A DNA stretch of 17,017 nucleotides from an uncultured Lachnospiraceae bacterium (GTDB lineage: Bacteria; Bacillota_A; Clostridia; Lachnospirales; Lachnospiraceae), in contig CATLIP010000014.1 in NCBI GenBank assembly GCA_949957035.1, positions 1-17,017 of the forward strand, written 5' to 3'. A program made the translations under genes and the position numbers. The notes beneath the pieces were generated by a model. That model made no database searches and was not told where the DNA came from. It saw nothing but the letters and a program-made list of their open reading frames with translations. Position 1 is the stretch's first letter. Every line of letters begins with the position of its first letter. This document shows, in pieces, positions 8,156 to 14,036 of the stretch.

Positions 8156-9019
8156 ATGCATAGAACCATAGATTTTCCCAATATCGGAATTCATCTGAAG
8201 TCGGTAGGCGACCACATCACGGTATTTGGGTTTGAGATTGCTTATTATGGTATTATCATTGGGATTGGAATCCTGACCGGGATTCTGATTGCGGCATTAG
8301 AGGCAAGACGTACGAAACAGAACCCGGAGGATTATTATGATTTGGCAATCTACGCTGTGATATTTGCGATAATCGGGGCAAGGATTTATTATGTGATTTT
8401 CTCGTGGGACATGTATAAAGATAATCTCTTGAGTATCTTCAATATTCGGGAAGGCGGGCTTGCCATTTACGGAGGGGTCATTGCCGCGGTTATCACGGTT
8501 TTTGTGTTCGCCCATGTGAAGCATCTGTCTGCTCCTCTTTTACTGGATACGGCAGGGCTTGGCCTGGTGGCAGGGCAGATGATTGGGCGATGGGGCAATT
8601 TCTTTAACAGGGAGGCCTTCGGGGAATATACGGACTGGCTTCTTGCCATGCGCCTGCCGGTGGATGCGGTGCGGGGGTCGGATATCACGGAGCTTATGCG
8701 GGAGCATATGGAGACGAAGGATGGGGTTTCCTATATTCAGGTACATCCTACGTTTCTCTATGAGTCCCTGTGGTGCCTGCTGATTCTGATTTTATTGCTT
8801 TTGTACCGTAAGCATAAGAAGTTCAACGGAGAGATATTTCTGATGTATCTGGCGGGGTACGGTTTCGGGCGTTTCTGGATTGAGAGGCTTAGGACAGACC
8901 AATTGCTGCTTCCGGGCATCGGGTTTCCGGTATCCCAGCTTTTGGCAGGAATCCTGGTGGTGGCGTCGGCTGCGGTGATTGCATATAACTGGCGGAAAAC
9001 AAGATATTTTGATTCATAG
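8156..9019 (+). CDS. lgt: Prolipoprotein diacylglyceryl transferase
   Basis: Lgt is the integral membrane enzyme that moves diacylglycerol from phosphatidylglycerol to the lipobox cysteine of prolipoproteins, the first step of lipoprotein maturation. The 287-residue protein has about seven hydrophobic segments, for example near 28-48, 65-82, 103-120, 128-143 and 207-217, plus two nearer the C-terminus. The family signature GRWGNFFNREAFG (about 144-156), the GGLAIYGG loop (100-107), HPTFLYES and the C-terminal GFGRFWIERLRTD are all present. The ATG at 8156 is 10 bases after AAGGAAG. It starts 18 bp after ychF, consistent with one transcript. It is complete, with no missing motif. Confidence 0.97.
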   Translation: MHRTIDFPNIGIHLKSVGDHITVFGFEIAYYGIIIGIGILTGILIAALEARRTKQNPEDYYDLAIYAVIFAIIGARIYYVIFSWDMYKDNLLSIFNIREGGLAIYGGVIAAVITVFVFAHVKHLSAPLLLDTAGLGLVAGQMIGRWGNFFNREAFGEYTDWLLAMRLPVDAVRGSDITELMREHMETKDGVSYIQVHPTFLYESLWCLLILILLLLYRKHKKFNGEIFLMYLAGYGFGRFWIERLRTDQLLLPGIGFPVSQLLAGILVVASAAVIAYNWRKTRYFDS

Positions 9020-9046
9020 ACGGAAAGAGTCATTTTGGGGAAAAGA

Positions 9047-9568
9047 ATGGAATATTATAAAGATGGTAAGATTACAATCCGCGATTTGGAAGAGGCGGAT
9101 GCAGAGTTGATTGCAGGCGGGGAGCGAAAGCAGGGGTGGGACGCGTCGGCAGACAAGTATCACACCCGTTTGAAAGACGCGGCCCAAGGCAGGGCGGTGG
9201 CGCTGGCAGCCGAGTATGAGGGCTGTGTTGCAGGATACATCAATGTCTATTTAGAATGTACCGGAGGAGCGTATCAGGGAAAGGGATTACCGGAGATAGT
9301 GGATTTCGGAGTCCTCCAAAAGTACAGGAGGCATGGGATTGGGACTAAGCTCATGGACACGGCGGAAAAGATTGCTGCAAGATATGGAGATACCGTCTGT
9401 CTGGGGGTAGGGCTTCATCAGGGATATGGGAGCGCCCAGAGGATGTATGTAAAACGGGGCTATGTTCCGGACGGTTCCGGGGCGTGGTATCAGGATAAAA
9501 TCTGCGAACCTTACGGCGAATGCCGGAACGATGATGATTTGGTGTTATATTTTTCTAAAGAACTATAA
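9047..9568 (+). CDS. GNAT-family N-acetyltransferase of unknown substrate
   Basis: This is a single-domain acetyl-CoA-dependent acyltransferase of 173 residues. The acetyl-CoA pyrophosphate-binding motif is RRHGIGTKLMDTAEK (the Q/R-x-x-G-x-G/A class), preceded by the usual beta-4 strand IVDFGVLQKY. The C-terminal part, with LGVGLHQGYGSAQRMYVKRGY, has the typical Asn/Gln-Ala-x-x-x-Tyr-x-x-x-Gly-Tyr layout. The substrate cannot be read from sequence. I start it at ATG 9047, with purine-rich GGGGAAAAG just upstream; a TTG at 9035 is in frame and would add four residues. It is the last gene before a strong terminator, so it probably closes the housekeeping transcript. Confidence 0.88.
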   Translation: MEYYKDGKITIRDLEEADAELIAGGERKQGWDASADKYHTRLKDAAQGRAVALAAEYEGCVAGYINVYLECTGGAYQGKGLPEIVDFGVLQKYRRHGIGTKLMDTAEKIAARYGDTVCLGVGLHQGYGSAQRMYVKRGYVPDGSGAWYQDKICEPYGECRNDDDLVLYFSKEL

Positions 9569-9569
9569 G

Positions 9570-9643
9570 GTCTGCCAAGGGCATGAAATTTCTGTGAATA
9601 TTGCGGGAATCATGCTCTTGGCAGACTTATTTTACGTATTTTT
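9570..9643 (+). terminator. Intrinsic terminator after the GNAT gene, possibly bidirectional
   Basis: The left arm at 9570-9586 (GTCTGCCAAGGGCATGA) pairs with the right arm at 9610-9626 (TCATGCTCTTGGCAGAC) with one G-U pair, giving a 17-bp stem with a 23-base loop. A T-rich run follows (9627-9643, ending in TTTTT). It begins 2 bases after the GNAT stop. A shorter T-rich stretch also follows on the minus strand, so it could have served the minus-strand hicB gene whose remnant faces it. Confidence 0.9.
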
Positions 9644-9766
9644 CTATAAAGCGAGTTTATATAGAGCAAGCTGGTTCAGGCTTACGCCTTCTTTCTCCGC
9701 TTCTATTGCTAATCGCTGATGCAATGATTTAGGCAATCTTACAACAAATTTGCCACCCAATTCGAG
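9644..9766 (-). pseudogene. hicB: HicB-family antitoxin remnant (C-terminal ribbon-helix-helix part only)
   Basis: Read on the minus strand, the frame gives GKFVVRLPKSLHQRLAIEAE and then KEGVSLNQLALYKLAL before TAG (complement 9644-9646). This is the recognisable HicB C-terminal DNA-binding domain, with the RLPxxLHxxLxxxA and GxSLNQL motifs. Full HicB proteins are around 100 residues or more, with an N-terminal partial RNase-H-like domain; that part is absent, because an in-frame stop lies about seven codons upstream (complement 9788-9790). There is no good start codon or ribosome binding site (only a TTG at complement 9758-9760) and no HicA toxin nearby. It is most likely the decayed end of a toxin-antitoxin locus. 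Confidence 0.75.
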
Positions 9767-9806
9767 TAAATAAAAAAGAATAAAATTTTATAAATTACAG
9801 ATAACT

Positions 9807-9851
9807 AAAGTACCCTCAGCGTATCCTTTTCATTTACGCTGAGGGTACTTT
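9807..9851. repeat. Perfect 17-bp inverted repeat, possible bidirectional terminator
   Basis: AAAGTACCCTCAGCGTA (9807-9823) and TACGCTGAGGGTACTTT (9835-9851) are exact reverse complements around an 11-base loop. The A-run and T-run at the stem ends are typical of bidirectional terminators, but no long U-tract follows on either side. It lies where the missing 5' half of the HicB gene would have been. It could instead be an excision or insertion footprint, or a dispersed repeat of this genome. Confidence 0.75.
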
Positions 9852-9906
9852 CACATATGGAAAGAAGTAACCTGTAATTGTGCAACATGACCAAAAATTT
9901 ATCTCA

Positions 9907-9933
9907 AAAACACGCCTCAAACTGGTGTGTTTT
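9907..9933. repeat. Short inverted repeat upstream of the nan promoter
   Basis: AAAACACGCC (9907-9916) and GGTGTGTTTT (9924-9933) pair over 10 bp with one G-T, around a 7-base loop. It lies 8 bp before the first operator-like dyad. It may be a weak terminator or a protein site; nothing decides between these. Confidence 0.5.
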
Positions 9934-9941
9934 GAAAATGA

Positions 9942-9955
9942 TGAAAGAAGTTTCA
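9942..9955. promoter_or_regulatory. Operator-like dyad 1 upstream of the nan promoter
   Basis: TGAAAGAAGTTTCA is a perfect dyad of 5-bp half sites around 4 bases (6-bp half sites if flanking A/T is counted). It ends 16 bp before the -35 box. Such TGAAA/TTTCA dyads are plausible for RpiR-family regulators, and one is encoded in this operon. It also resembles a CcpA cre site except that the central CG is missing. Confidence 0.5.
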
Positions 9956-9971
9956 TAATATCACAAATCTA

Positions 9972-10000
9972 TTGAAAATAAATTCATAAATGCGTATACT
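9972..10000 (+). promoter_or_regulatory. Sigma-A promoter of the sialic acid operon
   Basis: The -35 TTGAAA (9972-9977) and -10 TATACT (9995-10000) are separated by exactly 17 bp. Transcription would start near 10007, giving a leader of about 55 bases before the nanE ATG at 10062. It is the best promoter match seen in the window and follows the terminator and junction region directly. Confidence 0.75.
9973..9986. promoter_or_regulatory. Operator-like dyad 2 overlapping the -35 box
   Basis: TGAAAATAAATTCA has the same 14-bp architecture as the dyad at 9942-9955, with one half-site mismatch. The two start 31 bp apart, about three helical turns, so they face the same side of the DNA. Overlap with the -35 box would let a bound protein block RNA polymerase. 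Confidence 0.45.
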
Positions 10001-10061
10001 GTGTGGCAGAAACCAGGAAACAAACAGGAGCACAGACATTCTACGGGAAAGGAGCAAGCGT

Positions 10062-10751
10062 ATGAAAGAATGTGTAGAACAATTAAAGGGCGGGCTGGTG
10101 GTATCCTGCCAGGCATTGCCGGATGAGCCGCTCCATTCGTCTTTTATCATGGGACGGATGGCATTGGCGGCAGAACAAGGAGGGGCGAAAGGTATCCGGG
10201 CGAACACGAAGGAAGACATCCGTGAGATACAGTCCCAGACGGGTCTGCCGATTATCGGAATCGTAAAGCGGGACTACGATGACAGCGGCGTCTACATCAC
10301 CCCCACGATGAAAGAGGTCGATGAACTGATGGAAGTCAAGCCGGAAATCATCGCCATGGATGCTACCGGAGGATTAAGGCCGGGTAATCTGCCGCTGGAT
10401 ACATTTTTCGCACAGGTGAAAGAAAAGTATCCAGAGCAACTCTGGATGGCAGACTGTTCCACCGTCGAGGAGGCTCTTCATGCAGACGAATTAGGGTTTG
10501 ATTTTATCGGGACGACTATGGTCGGATACACAGACCAGAGCAGGGGAGACAGGATTGAGGCAAATGATTTCGAGATTATTCGGAAGATACTTGGACAGGC
10601 CAAACACCGGGTCATCGCAGAGGGCAACATCGACACGCCCGCGAAAGCAAAACGGGTCATTGAGCTTGGCTCTTTCTGTGTGGTGGTAGGCTCCATCATT
10701 ACAAGGCCCCAGCTCATCACGAAAGCATTTGCAGACAGCCTTGCAAGATAA
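10062..10751 (+). CDS. nanE: N-acetylmannosamine-6-phosphate 2-epimerase
   Basis: NanE converts ManNAc-6-P to GlcNAc-6-P in cytosolic sialic acid catabolism. It is a TIM-barrel protein of 229 residues, the family length. Recognisable segments are VSCQALPDEPLHS (about 14-26), GAKGIRAN, IGIVKRDY with the likely catalytic Lys69, AMDATGGLRP, MADCSTVEEA and IAEGNI with Glu187. Lys69 and Glu187 correspond to the Lys-Glu catalytic pair known in Clostridium perfringens NanE. An in-frame ATG at 9990 overlaps the -10 box and is rejected; ATG 10062 has AAAGGAG (10048-10054) 7 bases upstream. It is the first gene of the operon, although its reaction comes late in the pathway. Confidence 0.96.
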   Translation: MKECVEQLKGGLVVSCQALPDEPLHSSFIMGRMALAAEQGGAKGIRANTKEDIREIQSQTGLPIIGIVKRDYDDSGVYITPTMKEVDELMEVKPEIIAMDATGGLRPGNLPLDTFFAQVKEKYPEQLWMADCSTVEEALHADELGFDFIGTTMVGYTDQSRGDRIEANDFEIIRKILGQAKHRVIAEGNIDTPAKAKRVIELGSFCVVVGSIITRPQLITKAFADSLAR

Positions 10752-10768
10752 GGCAGACATCAGGATTC

Positions 10769-10797
10769 ATGACATAAAATAACAAAAAGCGTATACC
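10769..10797 (+). promoter_or_regulatory. Possible secondary promoter before nanA
   Basis: ATGACA (10769-10774), a 17-bp spacer and TATACC (10792-10797) lie in the 72-bp gap between nanE and nanA. The -10 context GCGTATAC is shared with the main nan promoter. The predicted start near 10804 leaves room for the AAGGAG ribosome site. The -10 is imperfect, so this remains tentative. Confidence 0.35.
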
Positions 10798-10823
10798 AAT
10801 AAGAATAAAAAGGAGAAGAAACA

Positions 10824-11744
10824 ATGAGAGATTTAAACAAGTACAAAGGAGTAATCCCGGCATTTTACGCATGTTATGACAAGGAAGGAAACGTAAGCCC
10901 CGAAGGAGTCCAGGCATTGACTCAGTATTTTGTAGAAAAGGGCGTGAAAGGACTCTATGTGAATGGTTCCTCCGGAGAATGCATCTATCAGAGTGTGGAA
11001 GACCGGAAGATGATACTGGAAAATGTCATGAAAGCAGCAAAAGGTAAGCTGACAATTATCGCCCATGTGGCTTGCAACAATACCAAGGACAGCATGGAAC
11101 TTGCCAGACATGCCCAGAGTCAGGGAGTAGATGCAATCGCTGCAATCCCGCCAATCTATTTCCGTCTGCCGGAGCATGCCATTGCAAAATACTGGAATGA
11201 TATAAGTTCTGCTGCGCCAGATACCGATTTCGTCATCTACAACATTCCCCAGCTTGCGGGCGTTGCGCTCACCATGGGTCTGTTTGAGGAAATGCGTAAG
11301 AACCCCAAGGTCATCGGTGTAAAGAACTCCTCCATGCCAGTACAGGATATCCAGATGTTCAAACAGGCGGCGGGCGAGGACTACATCATTTTCAACGGCC
11401 CGGACGAGCAGTTCATCAGCGGACTTGCAATCGGGGCAGAAGGCGGCATCGGCGGAACCTACGGGGCGATGCCGGAACTGTTCCTGAAATTGGAAGAGTA
11501 TGTGAAGTCAAATGAGATGGCAAAAGCAAGAGAACTCCAGTATACGGTCAATGAGATTATCTACAAGCTGTGTTCCGCAAAGGGAAATATGTACGGAGTC
11601 ATCAAGGAAGTCTTAAAACTGAATGAAGGCCTTGAGCTTGGCGGGGTGAGAGCGCCGCTGCCGTCCCTGGCAGACAGCGACATGGCTGTAGTGGAAGAAG
11701 CCGCACAGATGATCCGCAGTGCCAAGGAAAGCTATATTGCTTAA
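10824..11744 (+). CDS. nanA: N-acetylneuraminate lyase (sialic acid aldolase)
   Basis: NanA is a DapA-superfamily class I aldolase that splits N-acetylneuraminate into ManNAc and pyruvate through a Schiff base. The 306-residue protein has the carboxylate-binding GSSGE at 48-52, the active-site Tyr139 in YNIP and the Schiff-base Lys167 in VIGVKNSS. These positions are within two residues of E. coli NanA (Tyr137, Lys165). GAEGGIGGTYGAMPELF in the C-terminal half is a typical lyase segment. The ribosome site AAGGAG lies about 8 bases before the ATG. DapA relatives can act on other keto acids, but its place between nanE and a transporter in a complete nan operon supports sialic acid. Its 3' end is followed by an imperfect copy of itself. 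Confidence 0.95.
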   Translation: MRDLNKYKGVIPAFYACYDKEGNVSPEGVQALTQYFVEKGVKGLYVNGSSGECIYQSVEDRKMILENVMKAAKGKLTIIAHVACNNTKDSMELARHAQSQGVDAIAAIPPIYFRLPEHAIAKYWNDISSAAPDTDFVIYNIPQLAGVALTMGLFEEMRKNPKVIGVKNSSMPVQDIQMFKQAAGEDYIIFNGPDEQFISGLAIGAEGGIGGTYGAMPELFLKLEEYVKSNEMAKARELQYTVNEIIYKLCSAKGNMYGVIKEVLKLNEGLELGGVRAPLPSLADSDMAVVEEAAQMIRSAKESYIA

Positions 11745-11777
11745 TTCGCAGTGCCAAGGAGAAACTATATCGCTTGA
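11715..11777 (+). repeat. Imperfect tandem duplication of the nanA 3' end
   Basis: Copy 1 (11715-11744) covers the last nanA codons and the stop. Copy 2 (11747-11777) repeats it with a few substitutions and one extra base. Both begin CGCAGTGCCAAGGA and end with a TATAT(T/C)GCTT(A/G)A-type segment. The period is 32 bases, so the copies are in different frames. Copy 2 read in its own frame would still encode a similar tail, RSAKEKLYRLND, before a stop. Confidence 0.8.
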
Positions 11778-11784
11778 ACGACTA

Positions 11785-11844
11785 AGTGTGCTGACTGCAT
11801 TATATCCTGCAAAGTTTCGCTAGATATAATGCAGAAAGCACACT
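11785..11844 (+). repeat. Large intercistronic hairpin between nanA and the symporter gene
   Basis: The left arm 11785-11806 (AGTGTGCT, GA, CTGCATTATATC) pairs with the right arm 11823-11844 through 8 bp and 12 bp, interrupted only by a 2x2 mismatch. The loop is 16 bases. No U-tract follows (the next bases are GGGGATTG), so it is not an obvious terminator. It is a candidate for RNase III processing or for protecting the nanE-nanA message 3' end. Confidence 0.8.
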
Positions 11845-11888
11845 GGGGATTGAGAATATACGTACTCCCCGAGTCTGGGATTTGGGGA
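11845..11888 (+). promoter_or_regulatory. Possible alternating stems in the symporter leader
   Basis: GGGGA (11845-11849) can pair with TCCCC (11866-11870), and the same TCCCC can instead pair with GGGGA (11884-11888). The two pairings exclude each other. The last element lies 9 bases before the AGGAGGA ribosome site. Each stem is only 5 bp, so this is a weak structural suggestion. Confidence 0.3.
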
Positions 11889-11910
11889 ATACAAATGAGG
11901 AGGATAGAAA

Positions 11911-13416
11911 ATGCAAGGATTTACAGTTATTGATTTAATTATATTAATCGTTTATCTGGCAGCGGTATTATTTGCCGGACTCCATTTCGCAAAAAAAGAT
12001 ATGAAGGGAAAAGAATATTTCAAAGGCGACGGAACCGTGCCGTGGTGGGTGACTTCCGTATCCATCTTTGCGACCCTGTTAAGCCCCATTTCCTTTCTGT
12101 CCCTTGCGGGCAACTCCTATGCCGGGACTTGGATTATGTGGTTTGCACAGTTGGGCATGCTGCTTGCCATCCCGCTGACTATCAAGTTTTTCCTGCCGAT
12201 CTACAGCAAACTGGATATTGATACGGCGTACCATTATCTGGAGCTGAGGTTCGGGAGCAAAGGGCTTAGGGTGTTGGGGGCCGTGATGTTCATCATTTAT
12301 CAGGTAGGGCGTATGTCCATTATCATGTACCTTCCCTGTATGGTATTGGGAAGCCTGACCGGAATCAACGTGAACGTATTGATTATCATCATGGGTGTGA
12401 TTGCAATCATTTATTCATACACAGGTGGATTGAAATCCGTACTCTGGACAGACTTTATCCAAGGCTCAGTGCTCCTGATTGGCGTCACCTTCTCACTGGT
12501 GTTCCTGCTGGCACATATTGACGGAGGAATCGGTGCGGTATTTTCCACATTGACCACAGAGCACAAATTCCTTGCCACAGACCAGCCAATCTTTAATATT
12601 AACATTTTCAAAGACAGCGTATTCATCTTGATTGTGGGCGCAGGTTTCAACACTATGGGCTCCTATGTGTCAAGCCAGGATATTGTGCAGCGTTTTACGA
12701 CGACGACAGATACCAAGAAGTTAAATAAAATGATGCTGACCAACGGTGCGCTTTCTATCTTTATTGCGACTGTGTTCTACCTGATTGGAACCGGGTTGTA
12801 TGTGTTCTATCAGCAGAATGCGCTGCCTCCGGCAGCGGCGCAGGATCAGATTTTTGCATCCTACATTGCCTTTGAGCTTCCGGTGGGCATTACGGGACTG
12901 CTTCTGGCGGCTATCTATGCGGCGTCCCAGTCTACGCTTTCCACAGGGCTTAACTCCGTTGCGGCAAGCTGGACGCTGGATATACAGGCACGTCTGACGA
13001 AGAAAGAGCTGAGCTTCGAGAAACAGACGAAGATTGGACAGTACGTGTCTTTGATCGTAGGAATTTTTTCTATCGTGGTAGCGATGGTCCTGGCGAACGG
13101 AGGCGTCAAGTCTGCATACGAGTGGTTCAACGGATTTATGGGACTGGTTCTTGGCATCCTGATCGGAACCTTTATCCTTGGGGCGTTTACAAAGGTGGCA
13201 AATACCTTCGGGGCAACGCTGGCATTTATCGCGGCATCCCTTGTCATGGTGGGAATCAAGTATTTTGTTCCGGCCGAGGCCGTTTCCATCTGGTCTTACT
13301 CGCTGATATCCATTGCAGTATCCTTGGCGGTGGGGATTCCGGCAAGTATCATTTACCGGAAGGCCAAGGGCGATACTTCCGTACCAGCGCCTAATACGAC
13401 GATTTACAAAAATTAG
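11911..13416 (+). CDS. Sodium:solute symporter (SSS family), probable sialic acid transporter (SiaT-like)
   Basis: This polytopic membrane protein of 501 residues belongs to the LeuT-fold SSS family and uses a sodium gradient for uptake. It has about 13 hydrophobic segments, beginning at 7-25. Family features include SVSIFATLLSPISFLSLAGNSYAG (partly unwound TM1-type region), GRMSIIMYLP, YTGGLKSVLWTDFIQ (the sodium symporter signature area) and SSQDIVQRF. The substrate cannot be read from sequence. The place between nanA and yhcH/nanK strongly suggests N-acetylneuraminate or a close derivative, as for SiaT of Proteus or Staphylococcus. AGGAGGA at 11898-11904 precedes the ATG by 6 bases. No sialic acid ABC, TRAP or MFS transporter is present, so this is the only importer in the cluster. 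Confidence 0.9.
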   Translation: MQGFTVIDLIILIVYLAAVLFAGLHFAKKDMKGKEYFKGDGTVPWWVTSVSIFATLLSPISFLSLAGNSYAGTWIMWFAQLGMLLAIPLTIKFFLPIYSKLDIDTAYHYLELRFGSKGLRVLGAVMFIIYQVGRMSIIMYLPCMVLGSLTGINVNVLIIIMGVIAIIYSYTGGLKSVLWTDFIQGSVLLIGVTFSLVFLLAHIDGGIGAVFSTLTTEHKFLATDQPIFNINIFKDSVFILIVGAGFNTMGSYVSSQDIVQRFTTTTDTKKLNKMMLTNGALSIFIATVFYLIGTGLYVFYQQNALPPAAAQDQIFASYIAFELPVGITGLLLAAIYAASQSTLSTGLNSVAASWTLDIQARLTKKELSFEKQTKIGQYVSLIVGIFSIVVAMVLANGGVKSAYEWFNGFMGLVLGILIGTFILGAFTKVANTFGATLAFIAASLVMVGIKYFVPAEAVSIWSYSLISIAVSLAVGIPASIIYRKAKGDTSVPAPNTTIYKN

Positions 13417-13437
13417 TGTTGAGAAGGAGAAAAGAGT

Positions 13438-13887
13438 ATGATATTCGGCAATATTTTGAACCTCAAGGACTATTTCTTTCTGGAAGACGGAGTATTCGAG
13501 TGCTTCCGGTATGCAAAGGAGCATAATTTGGACGAATACGAGAAGGGAAGCCATGAAATAGACGGAAAACGGCTGTTCGTCAATATCGTGGAATACGAGA
13601 CGGTGACAGCCAAGGAACGTTTCTGGGAAGCACACAAGGAATATCTGGATATCCATCTGATGCTTGAGGGCGAAGAGCAGATTGATATGAATTTCCTCCC
13701 GAATATGGACGTAAAGGACTATGTGCCGCAGGATGATTTCCTGCCGATGGAGGGCGGGAAGAACGGTTCCGTTATACTGCGGAAAGGGGATTTCCTGATT
13801 TGTTATCCAAGCGACGCCCACCGTACGGCGGTTGCTGTGGAAGAATCGGAGAAAATCAAGAAAGCGATTTTCAAAGTGCGTATTTAA
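13438..13887 (+). CDS. yhcH: YhcH/YjgK/YiaL (NanQ-type) sugar anomerase-family protein
   Basis: This is a 149-residue cupin-like protein of the YhcH/TabA family. E. coli YhcH (NanQ) is a metal-dependent anomerase that supplies the open-chain form of N-acetylneuraminate to the aldolase. Seen here are AKERFWEAHKEYLDIH (about 58-73), with Glu and His residues expected to bind metal, LEGEEQID, and the C-terminal GDFLICYPSDAHR with another conserved His. AAGGAG at 13424-13429 lies 8 bases upstream of the ATG, and the gap after the symporter is 21 bp. The association with nan genes supports a sialic acid rather than a biofilm (TabA) role. The catalytic claim is by family; the sequence shows only conserved candidate ligands. 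Confidence 0.92.
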   Translation: MIFGNILNLKDYFFLEDGVFECFRYAKEHNLDEYEKGSHEIDGKRLFVNIVEYETVTAKERFWEAHKEYLDIHLMLEGEEQIDMNFLPNMDVKDYVPQDDFLPMEGGKNGSVILRKGDFLICYPSDAHRTAVAVEESEKIKKAIFKVRI

Positions 13888-13906
13888 TGAATGAAAATGA
13901 ATGAAA
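13887..13906 (+). repeat. Two tandem copies of a 10-bp repeat after yhcH
   Basis: ATGAATGAAA occurs twice back to back, beginning at the last base of the yhcH stop codon. The function is unknown; it contains TGAAA half-sites like those at the nan promoter but no TTTCA partner. Confidence 0.6.
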
Positions 13907-13907
13907 T

Positions 13908-13974
13908 CTGACTGGATGTGTGTTACTGTTTACACCTACGGCGTTCACAGTAACGGATGTGTACATCCGGTCAG
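13908..13974 (+). repeat. Two-tier hairpin between yhcH and the ROK kinase gene
   Basis: An outer stem pairs 13908-13919 (CTGACTGGATGT) with 13963-13974 (ACATCCGGTCAG), 12 bp with one G-U. An inner stem pairs 13922-13929 (GTTACTGT) with 13947-13954 (ACAGTAAC), 8 bp perfect with a 17-base loop. An asymmetric internal bulge joins them. No U-run follows. It fills much of the 149-bp gap and may set mRNA stability or segment expression within the operon. Confidence 0.75.
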
Positions 13975-14036
13975 CGTATGACGTTTGTATGGATTGCGGA
14001 AATGATGGGAATATATTATAATAAAGAGGTACAGAT

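Noticed and set aside
9990..10061. N-terminal extension of NanE from an upstream in-frame ATG at 9990
   Set aside because: This ATG lies just before and partly upstream of the -10 box of the nan promoter, so it would not be transcribed. ATG 10062 has a good ribosome site and gives the family N-terminus.
12721..13821. 366-codon minus-strand open frame opposite the symporter and yhcH
   Set aside because: It is a shadow of two well-supported + strand genes, with no recognisable domain and no fitting ribosome site or promoter.
13994..14022. Promoter-like TTGCGG, 17 bp, TATAAT before nanK
   Set aside because: The -10 is perfect, but the -35 is poor, and the predicted start near 14029 would leave almost no leader and cut off the ribosome site. 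It is more likely AT-rich spacer.
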